DNA from: Methanoculleus methanifontis
Lineage (GTDB): Archaea > Halobacteriota > Methanomicrobia > Methanomicrobiales > Methanoculleaceae
Assembly (NCBI RefSeq): GCF_030464365.1
Contig: NZ_VCYI01000003.1
Coordinates: forward strand, 1-64,000
Direction: 5' to 3'
DNA length: 64,000 nucleotides
The notes under the pieces are model-generated. The model ran no database searches and had not been told where the DNA came from. It saw only the letters and a program-made list of their open reading frames with translations. Of the stretch, positions 7,792 through 16,532 are shown in pieces. Position numbers and translations under genes: made by a program. The stretch's first letter is position 1. Every line of letters begins with the position of its first letter.

Positions 7792-9255
7792 TCACGCAGA
7801 GCCTTTCCGCTCCGCGTCTTTCTTCCGATACCCTTCGAGCAGGATCGTCGTCAGGTTCTTGACGGGCACGTCCGTGCAGTCGGCGATGTGGAACTCGCAG
7901 AACGGGCAGACCGTCACCACGACGTCCGCGCCGGTTCCCTTCACGCACTCATCGCGCTTCGCCCCGAGGGCTTTTGCCTCTTCCGGCACCCCTGAGCGGA
8001 CGCCGCCGCCGGCCCCGCAGCACTGCGTCGGCATCTCCACGAACTCCCGGACCCCCAGGCGCAGGAGTTCCCGCGGCTGCTCGCTGATCCCCTGGCCGCG
8101 GAGGAGGTGGCAGGGATCGTGGTAGGTCGCCCGGACGTCGAGTTTCGACGGGAGCTCGATCCCGTACTCCGTGAGGATCTCCGTGACGTCTTTGACCGTA
8201 AACGGCGTCTCGTAATCGTTCTTCAGCGTCGCCCCGCACCCGGCGCAGATCGTCATCACGGTCTTGATCCCCCGGCTGGCGAAGGCCTCGATGTTCCTCT
8301 TCTTCAGGTCGTCGATGAATGACGTCTGCCCCGTCCGGATCAGCGGCGAACCGCAGCAGACCTGGTCGTGGGGGACGATCACCCGGATGCCGTTGCGCTT
8401 CATGACCTCCATCGCGTCGAGCGCCGTCTGCGGCACCCGGCCGTTGAACATGCACCCGACGAAGAACCCCACCTCGCCGCGGACGGGCCCGTCGGGCTCG
8501 ATCACCTCCGGCACCTGTTCGAGGAAAGTCGGTTGCGTCCGCTCCACACTCCGGCCGGTCTCCTGCACCAGCCGCGCCACCTCCTGGTGGCGGGGGAGGG
8601 TCAGCCCGCGCCGGTTCGCGATCTCGCGGAGTTTCTCGATGGCTTTGCCCGGGATATCGATCTCCTTCGGGCAGACCTCCACACAACGCTTGCAGGTCGT
8701 GCAGTAGAAGAGCCCTTTCTCGATCGCGTCGGTGATCCGGTCACCCGAGTCGCGGGGGTCGAGGGCAAGACGCATCTCCTGGCGGAGCACCGTCGGCCCC
8801 GCGAAATCCGTCACCTGGAGCGCCGGGCAGGCCGATACGCAGCAGAGACACTCAATACAGTCCCGGAACGGCTTGATCGCCTCGATCTCCTCCCGTGCCG
8901 GGAGGGCAGCGTCCGGCGCCGGGCAGATCCGGGCGATCTTTGCTATCACCGGTTCCAGGTCGATCATCAGGTCTTTTAAGACCGGGAGCGCCAGCGGCTC
9001 GACCGTCATCCCGTCACGGGCCTCCTCCATACAGGCGAGGACGGGCTTCCCGTCCACCTGGACAGCGCAGCTCCCGCACTGCCCGGACCCGCAGCAGTAG
9101 CGGTAGGCGAGGGTCGGGTCGTGCTCGTCGCGGACGGCGTGGAGGGCGTGGAGCACCCGGGCGCCCTCGTTGACCTGGACGATGTACTCCTCGAAGTGTG
9201 GCTCCGCGTCCGCGGCCGGGTCGAAACGCGAGACCCGGAGGGTGATCGTCTTCAT
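7792..9255 (-). CDS. tfrB: Thiol:fumarate reductase subunit B
   Basis: 487 aa with three parts. The N-terminal plant-type [2Fe-2S] domain has CCGSGQCGSC and a fourth Cys (about C55, C60, C63, C75). The middle holds two [4Fe-4S] motifs, CIECLCCVSACP and CTTCKRCVEVCP. The C-terminus has two CCG domains (CCGSPLIR and CCGAGGGV), as in HdrD. TfrB oxidises CoM-SH plus CoB-SH to the heterodisulfide while TfrA reduces fumarate. The ATG at 9255 overlaps the tfrA stop (ATGA) and gives the family length; a longer open frame upstream is inside tfrA in another frame. It forms an operon with tfrA. Confidence 0.95.
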   Translation of the reverse strand: MKTITLRVSRFDPAADAEPHFEEYIVQVNEGARVLHALHAVRDEHDPTLAYRYCCGSGQCGSCAVQVDGKPVLACMEEARDGMTVEPLALPVLKDLMIDLEPVIAKIARICPAPDAALPAREEIEAIKPFRDCIECLCCVSACPALQVTDFAGPTVLRQEMRLALDPRDSGDRITDAIEKGLFYCTTCKRCVEVCPKEIDIPGKAIEKLREIANRRGLTLPRHQEVARLVQETGRSVERTQPTFLEQVPEVIEPDGPVRGEVGFFVGCMFNGRVPQTALDAMEVMKRNGIRVIVPHDQVCCGSPLIRTGQTSFIDDLKKRNIEAFASRGIKTVMTICAGCGATLKNDYETPFTVKDVTEILTEYGIELPSKLDVRATYHDPCHLLRGQGISEQPRELLRLGVREFVEMPTQCCGAGGGVRSGVPEEAKALGAKRDECVKGTGADVVVTVCPFCEFHIADCTDVPVKNLTTILLEGYRKKDAERKGSA

Positions 9256-10883
9256 GCCGCCACCTCCCGCCGCTCGATCCCCTCGCGGGCGAGCGAGACG
9301 TAGGTGTGGGAGAACGGCGACGTCGCCGGTTCGGTCGCCACGTCGGCATCCCGCCGGACGTGGGCTCCCCGGTTCTCCGGCCGCAGGAGGGCGCACCGGA
9401 CGATCAGGGATGCCGTGGTGCACATGTTCCGGACGGTGCAGCATTCAAGCAGGTTCACGGTCGAGGCGGCGCAGAGCCGTTTGTCGGCAAGTCGGCGAAC
9501 GTGCCCGAGCGCCGTCCGGAGGTCGGGGGCGCTCCGGAAGATTCCGGCCTGGTTCCACATCGTGAGTTTCAGGTCCTTCCTGACATCCGCGGGGCTTATT
9601 GCCCCCTCGTAGAATCCGCCGAGCATCCGGGTCACCTCATCGATCCGGGCGGGATCGATCCGGCCGCTCCGTGCGGGCGCCTTCCCGGCAAACTCCCCGG
9701 CACGTTTTCCGAAGACCTGCGTCTCCGCGAGCGCGTTCCCGCCGAGGCGGTTTGCACCGTGCACCCCGCCGGCGACCTCCCCGCAGGCGAAGAGGCCCGG
9801 GATGGTTGTCCGGCACTCCGGGGTGATCCGGAGCCCGCCCATGATATGGTGGGCGGTCGGGGCCACTTCCATCGGCTCCCGCCGGATATCCACGCCGTAG
9901 GCGAGGAACTGCTCGAGCATCACCGGGAGCCGTGTCTCGATCGTCTCTGCCGAAAGGTGGGTCACGTCCAGGTAGACCCCGCCCCGGTTCGTCCCGCGGC
10001 CCTCCAGCACCTCGGTCGCGATCGCGCGCGCCACCACGTCCCGGGTGGAGAGTTCCATCCGGTCGGGGTCGTAGCGCTCCATGAACCGTTCCCGCCGCGC
10101 GTTTAAGAGAATGCCTCCCTCGCCCCGGACGGCTTCCGTCACCAGGCGGCCACGGGCGTCGTAGGGATAGACCGCACCCGTCGGGTGGAACTGAACCATC
10201 TCCATATCGATCAGTTCCGCACCCGCCCGGTAGGCCATCGCGAACCCGTCCCCGGTCCCGGCGGCGGAGTTCGTGGATATATCGTAGACCTGCGTCCCCC
10301 CGCCGGTCGCGAGCACCGTCGCGTCGGAGCGGAAGAGCACGACGTCCCCGTCCCGGTCGAGAGCAATCGCGCCGGCGACCGCCCCGTTCTCGTCCTTGAC
10401 GAAGTCGACGACCGAGACCTCCTGGTAGAGGTGCGTATCGGTCGCGTCGAGCCGGTCGAGGAGGGTCATGATCATCTCGTGGCCGGTCCGGTCCCCGGCG
10501 TAGCAGGTCCGGGGGAACCGCTGCCCCCCGAACGGCCGTTGCGCGACCTCTCGGTCCTCCGTGACGTCGAAGACAGCGCCCCACCGGACGAGGTCCGCCA
10601 TCCGTTCCGGCGCCTCGCGGACCAGCGCGTCCACGAGTGCCGGGTCGTTGAGATACGCCCCACCCGAGAGCGTATCCTCGCGGTGGACGTCGACTGAATC
10701 CCGGTCCCGTAGCACGGCGTTGTAGCCGCCTTCCGCCATCGTCGTGCACCCGCCTTTGCCGGCGATGGTCTTGGAGACCATGACCACGCCGCCGTACCGG
10801 GAGGCCTCGATGGCGGCCCGCACCCCGGCGCCGCCGCTTCCGACAACCAGCACGTGCGCGTCCACAATCTCGTCTACATGCAT
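9252..10883 (-). CDS. tfrA: Thiol:fumarate reductase subunit A (FAD flavoprotein)
   Basis: About 543 aa. An N-terminal FAD-binding GSGGAGVRAA loop, the HPTG motif (QFHPTGAV) and the GLFACGEVAGGVHGANRLGGNAL segment identify the fumarate reductase/succinate dehydrogenase flavoprotein family. With TfrB it makes succinate from fumarate using CoM-SH and CoB-SH. In methanogens without a complete oxidative TCA cycle this feeds 2-oxoglutarate synthesis. An in-frame ATG at 10913 exists, but ACTTTATGG there looks like the TATA box, so the ATG at 10883 was chosen. It diverges from lysC. Confidence 0.95.
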   Translation of the reverse strand: MHVDEIVDAHVLVVGSGGAGVRAAIEASRYGGVVMVSKTIAGKGGCTTMAEGGYNAVLRDRDSVDVHREDTLSGGAYLNDPALVDALVREAPERMADLVRWGAVFDVTEDREVAQRPFGGQRFPRTCYAGDRTGHEMIMTLLDRLDATDTHLYQEVSVVDFVKDENGAVAGAIALDRDGDVVLFRSDATVLATGGGTQVYDISTNSAAGTGDGFAMAYRAGAELIDMEMVQFHPTGAVYPYDARGRLVTEAVRGEGGILLNARRERFMERYDPDRMELSTRDVVARAIATEVLEGRGTNRGGVYLDVTHLSAETIETRLPVMLEQFLAYGVDIRREPMEVAPTAHHIMGGLRITPECRTTIPGLFACGEVAGGVHGANRLGGNALAETQVFGKRAGEFAGKAPARSGRIDPARIDEVTRMLGGFYEGAISPADVRKDLKLTMWNQAGIFRSAPDLRTALGHVRRLADKRLCAASTVNLLECCTVRNMCTTASLIVRCALLRPENRGAHVRRDADVATEPATSPFSHTYVSLAREGIERREVAA

Positions 10884-10943
10884 CTTATTAGTCGGTGCGT
10901 TGTATAATACCATAAAGTAATTGCAGGGGACTAGTGAGCCAGA

Positions 10944-12344
10944 ATGAGGCTTTTAATGAAATTTGGCGGCACTTCCGTCGGAGAGGCGGACTGTATCGGA
11001 AGGGTCGCAGACATCGTAGAATCGCATCGTAGCGCAGGTGACGAGGTCGCGGTAGTTGTATCGGCATGCTCCGGGATCACCGACCGGATCATCGCGGTGG
11101 CCGACGAGGTCATAGCAAGCAAGGAGCAACCCGATATCGGGACGCTTCTTGACGCCATGCGGGAGCGCCACACCCGGCTCCTCAAGGAGACGGCTCCCGA
11201 CTACACCCACGAGGTGACGGCGATCATCGACAACCGGCTCGCCCGGCTGCAGAACATCCTCTCCGCGGTGCATACCTTACGGGAGCTGACTCCCCGGTCC
11301 CGCGACTACCTCGTCTCGTTCGGGGAACGGCTCTCCGCCCCGATCGTCGCGGCCGCCCTCCGTCAGCGCGGCATCGCTTCGGTCGCCCTCGACGGTGCCG
11401 AGGCCGGGATAATCACGACGGCGAATCACGGGGACGCCCGTGCCCTCCCGGTGAGCGAGGAGAACATTCGTGCCCGGGTCGCCCCGCTGCTCGCCGACAC
11501 CGTCCCGGTGATCATGGGCTTCATGGGGGCGACCGAGCAGGGCGTCATCACCACCCTCGGGCGGAGCGGTTCCGACTACTCCGCCGCCGTCATCGGTGCC
11601 GGGGTCGATGCCGACGAGATCTGGATCTGGACCGACGTCGACGGGGTGATGACCTCCGATCCCCGGATCATCCCCGATGCCCGGGTGCTCGACGACATCT
11701 CCTATCTTGAGGTGATGGAACTCTCCTACTTCGGCGCGAAGGTTCTCCACCCGCGGTCGATCGAACCCGCGATGCAGAAGGACATCCCGATCCGGGTCAA
11801 GAACTCGTTTAAGCCCGAAGTCCCCGGCACCCTCGTCCTCCGCGACGAGCACCGGGAGTTGCGGGTGGTCAAGGCCATCGCCCTGATCGAGAAGGTGGCG
11901 CTGGTCAACATCAACGGCGCCCAGATGGTCGGCCGTCCCGGTGTCGCAAAGACGATCTTCTCCGCGCTTGCCGAGCGGGAGGTGAACGTCATGATGATCT
12001 CGCAGGGTTCGAGCGAGGCGAACATCTCCCTCATCATCGACGAGTCGCACCTGGACGCCGCGCTCGGCGCCCTCGACCCGCTCGTGGAGCAGGGCGTCGT
12101 ACGCGAGGTCACCTACGACCACGACGTCGCCGCGGTCGCGGTCGTCGGTGCGGGGATGGCCGGCACGCCCGGAACCGGCGGCCGGATCTTCTCGGCGATC
12201 GGCCGGGCCGGCATCAACATGATGATGCTCTCGCAGGGTTCAAGCGAGGTGAACGTCTCCTTCGTCGTGAAGGCCGGGGATGGAAAACGTGCCCTGCAGG
12301 TGTTGCACGACGAATTCCGATTATCGGAGAACTCAGATGACTGA
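10944..12344 (+). CDS. lysC: Aspartate kinase
   Basis: 466 aa. N-terminal MKFGGTSVG and GRSGSDYSA in the kinase domain (about 1-300), then two ACT domains in the last 160 residues (GVAKTIF...VNVMMISQGSSE and GTGGRIFSAI...INMMMLSQGSSE). It phosphorylates L-aspartate, the entry to lysine, threonine and methionine synthesis; the ACT pair implies feedback inhibition. The stop overlaps the purM start by 8 bp, so the two genes are likely co-transcribed. Confidence 0.95.
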   Translation: MRLLMKFGGTSVGEADCIGRVADIVESHRSAGDEVAVVVSACSGITDRIIAVADEVIASKEQPDIGTLLDAMRERHTRLLKETAPDYTHEVTAIIDNRLARLQNILSAVHTLRELTPRSRDYLVSFGERLSAPIVAAALRQRGIASVALDGAEAGIITTANHGDARALPVSEENIRARVAPLLADTVPVIMGFMGATEQGVITTLGRSGSDYSAAVIGAGVDADEIWIWTDVDGVMTSDPRIIPDARVLDDISYLEVMELSYFGAKVLHPRSIEPAMQKDIPIRVKNSFKPEVPGTLVLRDEHRELRVVKAIALIEKVALVNINGAQMVGRPGVAKTIFSALAEREVNVMMISQGSSEANISLIIDESHLDAALGALDPLVEQGVVREVTYDHDVAAVAVVGAGMAGTPGTGGRIFSAIGRAGINMMMLSQGSSEVNVSFVVKAGDGKRALQVLHDEFRLSENSDD

Positions 12345-13332
12345 AGGACATACTTACCGTGAAGCCGGGGTCGATATCGACCTCGAGGCCCGGGCGGTCC
12401 GGGCGCTGATCGATTCCCTCACCTACCAGAGAACCGGCGCTTTTTCGATGCTCGGGAAGGTCGGACACTTCGCCGGACTGATCGACTTTGGTCCGTATGC
12501 GCTTGCGCTCGCGGTCGACGGCGTCGGCACGAAGATGCTCGTCGCGGACACGCTCCGCGATTGGAGCACCGTCGGAATCGACTGCATCGCGATGAATGTC
12601 AACGACCTCTACGTGATGAACCTCGAACCCGTGGCGTTCGTCGACTACATAGCGACCGACGCGCTCCTGCCCGAGAAGATGGCCCAGATCGGCGAAGGGC
12701 TGAACGAGGGGGCTCGCTTAGCGAACATGAACATCGTCGGCGGCGAGACCGCGACCCTCAAGGGGCTCGTGAACGGTCTCGACCTCGCGGGAACCTGTCT
12801 CGGGGTCCAGGAGAAGGAGAAGATCGTCACCGGCGAGGGGATCGTTCCGGGCGATCTGATCGTCGGCGTCCCCTCGAGCGGCATCCACAGCAACGGCCTG
12901 ACGCTCGCGCGCAAGGTCGTCGAGGACTGTGGATCCTACGAGACCCGTCTCTCGAACGGCAAGACCCTCGGCGAAGAGCTCCTGACGCCGACCCGGATCT
13001 ATGCGGAAGTGCTCCGGGTGGCGGCGGCCTGCGAGATCCACGGGATGTGCCACATCACCGGCGGCGGCCTCCTGAACTTCAAGCGGCTCAGCGAGTACGG
13101 GTTCTCCATCACCGACCCCCTCGAAGTCCCCGAGATCTTCTCCTGGCTGCAGGAGAACGGGAAGATCAGCGATATGGAGATGTACCGGACCTTCAACATG
13201 GGCATGGGCTACGCCTTCGTCGCCCCGGAGAAGAGTGTCGCCGCGCTCCAGGCGATCGTCCCCGACGCCCGGGTGGTCGGCGAGGTGACGGAGGAGCCCG
13301 GCGTGCGGTTGAAGGGTACGGAGATCCGGTGA
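12337..13332 (+). CDS. purM: Phosphoribosylformylglycinamidine cyclo-ligase (AIR synthetase)
   Basis: 331 aa. It begins MTEGHTYREAGVDID, the YreAGVdI motif of PurM, and contains AVDGVGTKM, NDL and GGETATLKG of the ATP-binding core, then GVPSSGIHSNG and HITGGG. It makes aminoimidazole ribotide in purine synthesis. The ATG at 12337 fits the family start; the open frame runs 19 codons further upstream but lies within lysC in another frame. A hairpin and T-run follow the stop. Confidence 0.95.
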   Translation: MTEGHTYREAGVDIDLEARAVRALIDSLTYQRTGAFSMLGKVGHFAGLIDFGPYALALAVDGVGTKMLVADTLRDWSTVGIDCIAMNVNDLYVMNLEPVAFVDYIATDALLPEKMAQIGEGLNEGARLANMNIVGGETATLKGLVNGLDLAGTCLGVQEKEKIVTGEGIVPGDLIVGVPSSGIHSNGLTLARKVVEDCGSYETRLSNGKTLGEELLTPTRIYAEVLRVAAACEIHGMCHITGGGLLNFKRLSEYGFSITDPLEVPEIFSWLQENGKISDMEMYRTFNMGMGYAFVAPEKSVAALQAIVPDARVVGEVTEEPGVRLKGTEIR

Positions 13333-13351
13333 GGATTTTTTACCTCTTTTT
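13331..13351 (+). terminator. Possible purM terminator
   Basis: GAGG-ATTTTTTA-CCTC followed by TTTTT directly at the purM stop. The T-runs alone would terminate archaeal RNA polymerase. Confidence 0.5.
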
Positions 13352-13399
13352 GAATCCCTGGCCTTGTTGAAACCCCCTTGCCTGTTCCAGACGGCTGCA

Positions 13400-13655
13400 G
13401 TCAGGGGCACGGCTTTCCACCGGGTTGCGCACGTGCGGTGCTCGTGCTCCCGATGTTTTGTCCATCGCACGTCCAGGACCTTCGGTCTTCTCCTGCTCCG
13501 GTTCTTCGCACCTCACGGTGCTCACGCTCCCGGCCTCTGGCCAGTCGCGTAGCGAACCATCGCAAGTCCAGGACCTTCGGTCTTCTCCTGCTCGAAGACG
13601 CTTCCGCGTCTTCTCAAGCTCCGGACGTTGTCCGTCGCACCCTTCGGCCAGTCGC
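13400..13655. repeat. Hairpin-module array
   Basis: A run of short palindromes with tiny loops. It includes a perfect 8-bp stem at 13594-13613 (GAAGACGC-TTCC-GCGTCTTC), two copies of GACC-TTCG-GTC type hairpins, GCACC-TCAC-GGTGC and CTGG-CCAG cores. On the minus strand the copies read as GAGC...hairpin...GAGCACC..GGTGCG, the same family as the array at 1-319. Confidence 0.75.
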
Positions 13656-13656
13656 A

Positions 13657-13788
13657 TATCGCCACGCACTGCCCGCCCCCCCGGGGCGGGAGGAGCGCGA
13701 AGCGCGGGTGGTGGGGGTTACAGAGATCCGTTACAACGTGGAGACAGGGGATATTCACCCCCCGCGAGCCCCACCCGGAGTGGCGATA
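13657..13788. repeat. TATCGCCAC element, copy 1
   Basis: 132 bp bounded by TATCGCCAC (13657-13665) and GTGGCGATA (13780-13788), a perfect 9-bp inverted repeat. Its order is TATCGCCACGCACTGCC, a GC-rich hairpin, GGTTACAG, AGACAGGGG, GAGCCCCACCC, GTGGCGATA, shared with copies at 50030 and 50309. A small hairpin GCGCGAAGCGC sits between the GC-rich stem and GGTTACAG. Confidence 0.75.
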
Positions 13789-13816
13789 GTCACGAAGTTG
13801 TCCCAAAACGCTGTTA

Positions 13817-13841
13817 CCGGGAGGGGGACACCCCCTCCCGG
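13817..13841. repeat. Perfect 11-bp palindrome
   Basis: CCGGGAGGGGG-ACA-CCCCCTCCCGG forms an 11-bp GC-rich stem with a 3-nt loop. It is followed by a partial inverted match to the TATCGCC end (GGCGATAGCC near 13859). No T-run follows, so it is not an obvious terminator. Confidence 0.7.
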
Positions 13842-14184
13842 ACCCTCCCCCGCTCAGGCGATAGCCAATGGAAAGCCGTTTCACCCTCCTGGCTCAGGAT
13901 GCGGCTCAGATGGCGGATGCCTGAGAAGTAAGGGCTCCGATGAGGGTATACCGAAGGTCTGGAGATCGTTTTGGGATGACCTCCACCACAGTCCACTGCA
14001 GGAGGAGATGCCCGGGAAAAAAGGCCGGCCCGGGGACAGGCCTGGTGTGGCACCACCCGCATCAGGGACAGGATGAAGATCAAAACAGGGTTTCAACAGA
14101 GCCGAATCCTTACCGTACCGCCGGGATCCGGCACAATCCTTATCCTCCGGCAGCCAGAGAGTATCCGCAAAGGAGCATGGATCG

Positions 14185-15288
14185 ATGGCAGACGTCTATT
14201 TTGCCGGTATCAGGGCACGGGGGCACCACGAGAGCAAAGCCGCGAAGATCCGCCGTCTCTTTGATGCGGCCGGGTTTGACACGGCTATCCGGCCGGGGGA
14301 CCTTGCGGCCGTCAAACTGCATGTCGGAGAGCGCGGGTGTGACACCTACCTCCACCCGCTCTTTGCCCGGCAGGTGGTCGATAAGATAAAAGAGCGTGGA
14401 GCGCAGCCGTTCCTCACCGATACCGCCACTCTCTACGCCGGGAGCCGGGCCGACGCCGTCCGGCACACCGTCACCGCGATCGAGCACGGGTTCGCCTACG
14501 CGGTGGCCGGCGCCCCGGTAATCATTGCCGACGGCCTTAAGGGCGGTTACTGGAGGGAGGTCGCGATCGAGGCCAGCCATTTTGAACGCGTCCGGATCGC
14601 CGGGAGCATCCTCGACGCCGACAGCATGATCGTCCTCTCGCACGTCAAGGGCCACGACCTCGCCGGGTTCGGCGGCGCGATCAAGAACCTGGCGATGGGC
14701 TGCGCCCCGCCGTCCGGGAAGGCGGAACAGCACGCGGGCCGGCCGTTCGTGGAGATCGAGCGGTGCGGCGGGTGCGGGAAGTGCACCACGGTCTGCCCGC
14801 AGGCGGCGATGACCCTTGCCGACGGCCGGGCGGTGCTCAACCCGGAGCACTGTGTCGGGTGCGGCGACTGCATGCGTGCCTGTCCCGAGGGCGCGATCGA
14901 GTTCGACTGGACGACGGAGATCCGGCCGTTCATCGAGCGGCTCTGCGAGTACGCCCTCGGCGCGGTTCACGACAAACCCGGGAGGGTCGGGTACATCAAC
15001 TTCCTCCAGAACATCACCCCGGACTGCGACTGCGTCCCCTGGAGCGACGCCGCGGTCATCCCCGATATCGGGATTCTCGCCTCCACCGACCCGGTCGCGA
15101 TCGACCACGCGAGTCTGGACCTCATCAACAGCGAGCAGGGGTTCGCCCGGACGCAGCTCGGGGGGAACTTCGCTCCCGGAGAGGACAAGTTTAAAGGGAC
15201 CTGGGACTACACGGACGGCAGGTACCAGATCGAGTATGCGGCTGCCATTGGGCTCGGGGATGCCAATTACCAACTGATCGAGGTGTGA
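14185..15288 (+). CDS. DUF362 protein with two [4Fe-4S] ferredoxin motifs
   Basis: 367 aa. The DUF362 domain (about 1-190 and 260-367) includes KLHVGERG and SHVKGHDLAGFGGAIKNLAMG. Inserted in it are two ferredoxin motifs, CGGCGKCTTVCP and CVGCGDCMRACP (about 193-232). The family is widespread in anaerobes and is thought to act in electron transfer or metal-centre chemistry; no reaction is established. It sits one base upstream of an iron-sulfur flavoprotein gene, so the two probably form a redox pair. Confidence 0.9.
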   Translation: MADVYFAGIRARGHHESKAAKIRRLFDAAGFDTAIRPGDLAAVKLHVGERGCDTYLHPLFARQVVDKIKERGAQPFLTDTATLYAGSRADAVRHTVTAIEHGFAYAVAGAPVIIADGLKGGYWREVAIEASHFERVRIAGSILDADSMIVLSHVKGHDLAGFGGAIKNLAMGCAPPSGKAEQHAGRPFVEIERCGGCGKCTTVCPQAAMTLADGRAVLNPEHCVGCGDCMRACPEGAIEFDWTTEIRPFIERLCEYALGAVHDKPGRVGYINFLQNITPDCDCVPWSDAAVIPDIGILASTDPVAIDHASLDLINSEQGFARTQLGGNFAPGEDKFKGTWDYTDGRYQIEYAAAIGLGDANYQLIEV

Positions 15289-15289
15289 G

Positions 15290-15859
15290 ATGACGACCGG
15301 AAAAGTTGTGCTGCTCTGTGGGAGTCCCCGGCCCGGGGGGAACACCGCACAGGTGCTCGGGGAGTGCGCGAAGGTTCTCGAGCGCGAGGGTATCGAGACC
15401 GAGACCGTCCTGCTCGGGGAGAAGCGTATCCTCTCCTGCACCGCCTGCGGGCTCTGCACCGAAGGGGAGTGTGCCCTCGATGACGGCTTGAATGAGATCA
15501 TCGAAAAGATCCGGGAGGCCGACGGGCTCATCGTGGGAAGCCCGGTCTACTTCGGGACTGCGCGGGGCGACGTCACGGCGGCCCTGCAGCGGATCGGGAT
15601 GGTCTCGGTAGCGTCCGACGCCTTCCTCTCGCGGAAAGTGGGCGGCCCGATCGCCGTGGCACGGCGGGGTGGGCATACCGCCACGCTCCAGGAACTGCTG
15701 ATGTTCTTTTTGATGAACGATATGATCGTGCCGGGCTCGACCTACTGGAACATGGTCTTTGGGAGGACGCCGGGGGAAGCCCTGGGCGACGAGGAAGGGG
15801 TGAAGACGGTCCGGCGGTTCGCCGAGAACGTTGCGTTCCTGATCAAGAAGTTGCGCTAG
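15290..15859 (+). CDS. Iron-sulfur flavoprotein (Isf-like NADPH-dependent FMN reductase fold)
   Basis: 189 aa. N-terminal LLCGSPRPGGNT is the phosphate loop of the flavodoxin-like fold. The compact motif CTACGLCTEGEC (C-x2-C-x2-C-x4-C) near residue 47 is the [4Fe-4S] signature of archaeal iron-sulfur flavoproteins, and GSPVYFGT binds FMN. Such proteins accept electrons from ferredoxin and can reduce oxygen species or other acceptors. Its start is one base after the DUF362 stop, indicating translational coupling. Confidence 0.9.
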   Translation: MTTGKVVLLCGSPRPGGNTAQVLGECAKVLEREGIETETVLLGEKRILSCTACGLCTEGECALDDGLNEIIEKIREADGLIVGSPVYFGTARGDVTAALQRIGMVSVASDAFLSRKVGGPIAVARRGGHTATLQELLMFFLMNDMIVPGSTYWNMVFGRTPGEALGDEEGVKTVRRFAENVAFLIKKLR

Positions 15860-16184
15860 TGCACCGTGTCATCTTATTATAGAAATTTCTTGCATGTACC
15901 GGGACGGCAACCATGGTCTCACGCGAAGCCGCGAAGTGCGACTGCCAGAATGGCAGGAGCATGAGCACCGTTAGGTGTGAAGGAGTGTAACTCTCAACCA
16001 ACCGGGTCTTCGCGCTCTTCGCGGCTTCGCGTGAGTTATTAGTGTAGATGACGATACGGTCTTGCGCGAAGGACGCGCAGCCTTCGCGTTCTTCGCACCT
16101 ATCGGTGCTCAAGCAACCTGAAAGTCTTCAAGCACCGGTGCTCCGGAGAATAACCTTTTTCATCCTCTCCGATGAGGGATCAGC
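15860..16184. repeat. Gene-free island with 19-bp inverted repeat and hairpins
   Basis: CTCACGCGAAGCCGCGAAG (15918-15936) is repeated inverted and perfect at 16017-16035. Between the arms lie GCCAGAATGGCAGGAGC and GAGCACC-GTTA-GGTGTGAAG, members of the hairpin family. Further on are GCACC-TATC-GGTGC and AGCACC-GGTGCT palindromes (about 16095-16142). The part after the right arm (gtgarttayt...gacgatacggtct) resembles 21168-21205. No gene is seen. Confidence 0.7.
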
Positions 16185-16532
16185 ATGGATCTTTCGTCTG
16201 AGGCGCTCATCCCGGATGTCGCGGATACGGCACCGTTGACCCGGCGGGAGATTGCTGATCTCCTGCCGGAAGTCCCGGACTGGTCGTTCGAAGGCGGGCG
16301 GCTTGCCGCCCGGTTCGCCTGCAAAGGGTTTGACGAAGCGGTGACGTTCCTCAACGAGGTCGCCGGGTTTGCCGCGCAAGAGAACCATCCCCCGGATCTC
16401 GGCATCCACGCGGGCCGGTTTGTGGATATCGCCTGGTATACCTACGCCATCGGCGGGCTCTCCAAGAACGACTTCATCATGGCCGCACGGCTCTCCGGGT
16501 GGCTCCGGTGCCGGCAGGGCGCGTTCCTCTAG
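16185..16532 (+). CDS. Pterin-4a-carbinolamine dehydratase-like protein
   Basis: 115 aa, the usual size of the PCD/DCoH family. The family signature is present as ENHPPDLGIHAGRFVDIAWYT (His68 and the DIAWYT strand). PCD dehydrates 4a-hydroxytetrahydropterins; in methanogens the native substrate is unknown and may be a molybdopterin- or H4MPT-related pterin. The stop codon overlaps the stop of the convergent thioredoxin gene. Confidence 0.88.
   Translation: MDLSSEALIPDVADTAPLTRREIADLLPEVPDWSFEGGRLAARFACKGFDEAVTFLNEVAGFAAQENHPPDLGIHAGRFVDIAWYTYAIGGLSKNDFIMAARLSGWLRCRQGAFL

Larger units (their letters stand above)
13360..14103. mobile_element. 744-bp non-autonomous element with IS6-like ends
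   Basis: The left end GGCCTTGTTGAAACCC (13360-13375) and the right end, complement of GGCTCTGTTGAAACCC (14088-14103), match at 14 of 16 positions. They are flanked by GAATCCCT (13352-13359) and GAATCCTT (14104-14111), an 8-bp duplication with one mismatch. IS6-family elements are known for ends starting GG(C/T)xCTGTTGCAAA and 8-bp duplications. No transposase is visible inside. The interior holds a hairpin array (about 13400-13655), a TATCGCCAC element (13657-13788) and a GC-rich palindrome (13817-13841). This accounts for the whole purM to DUF362 gap except the last 80 bp, which hold a TATA-like CCTTATCC. Confidence 0.7.
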
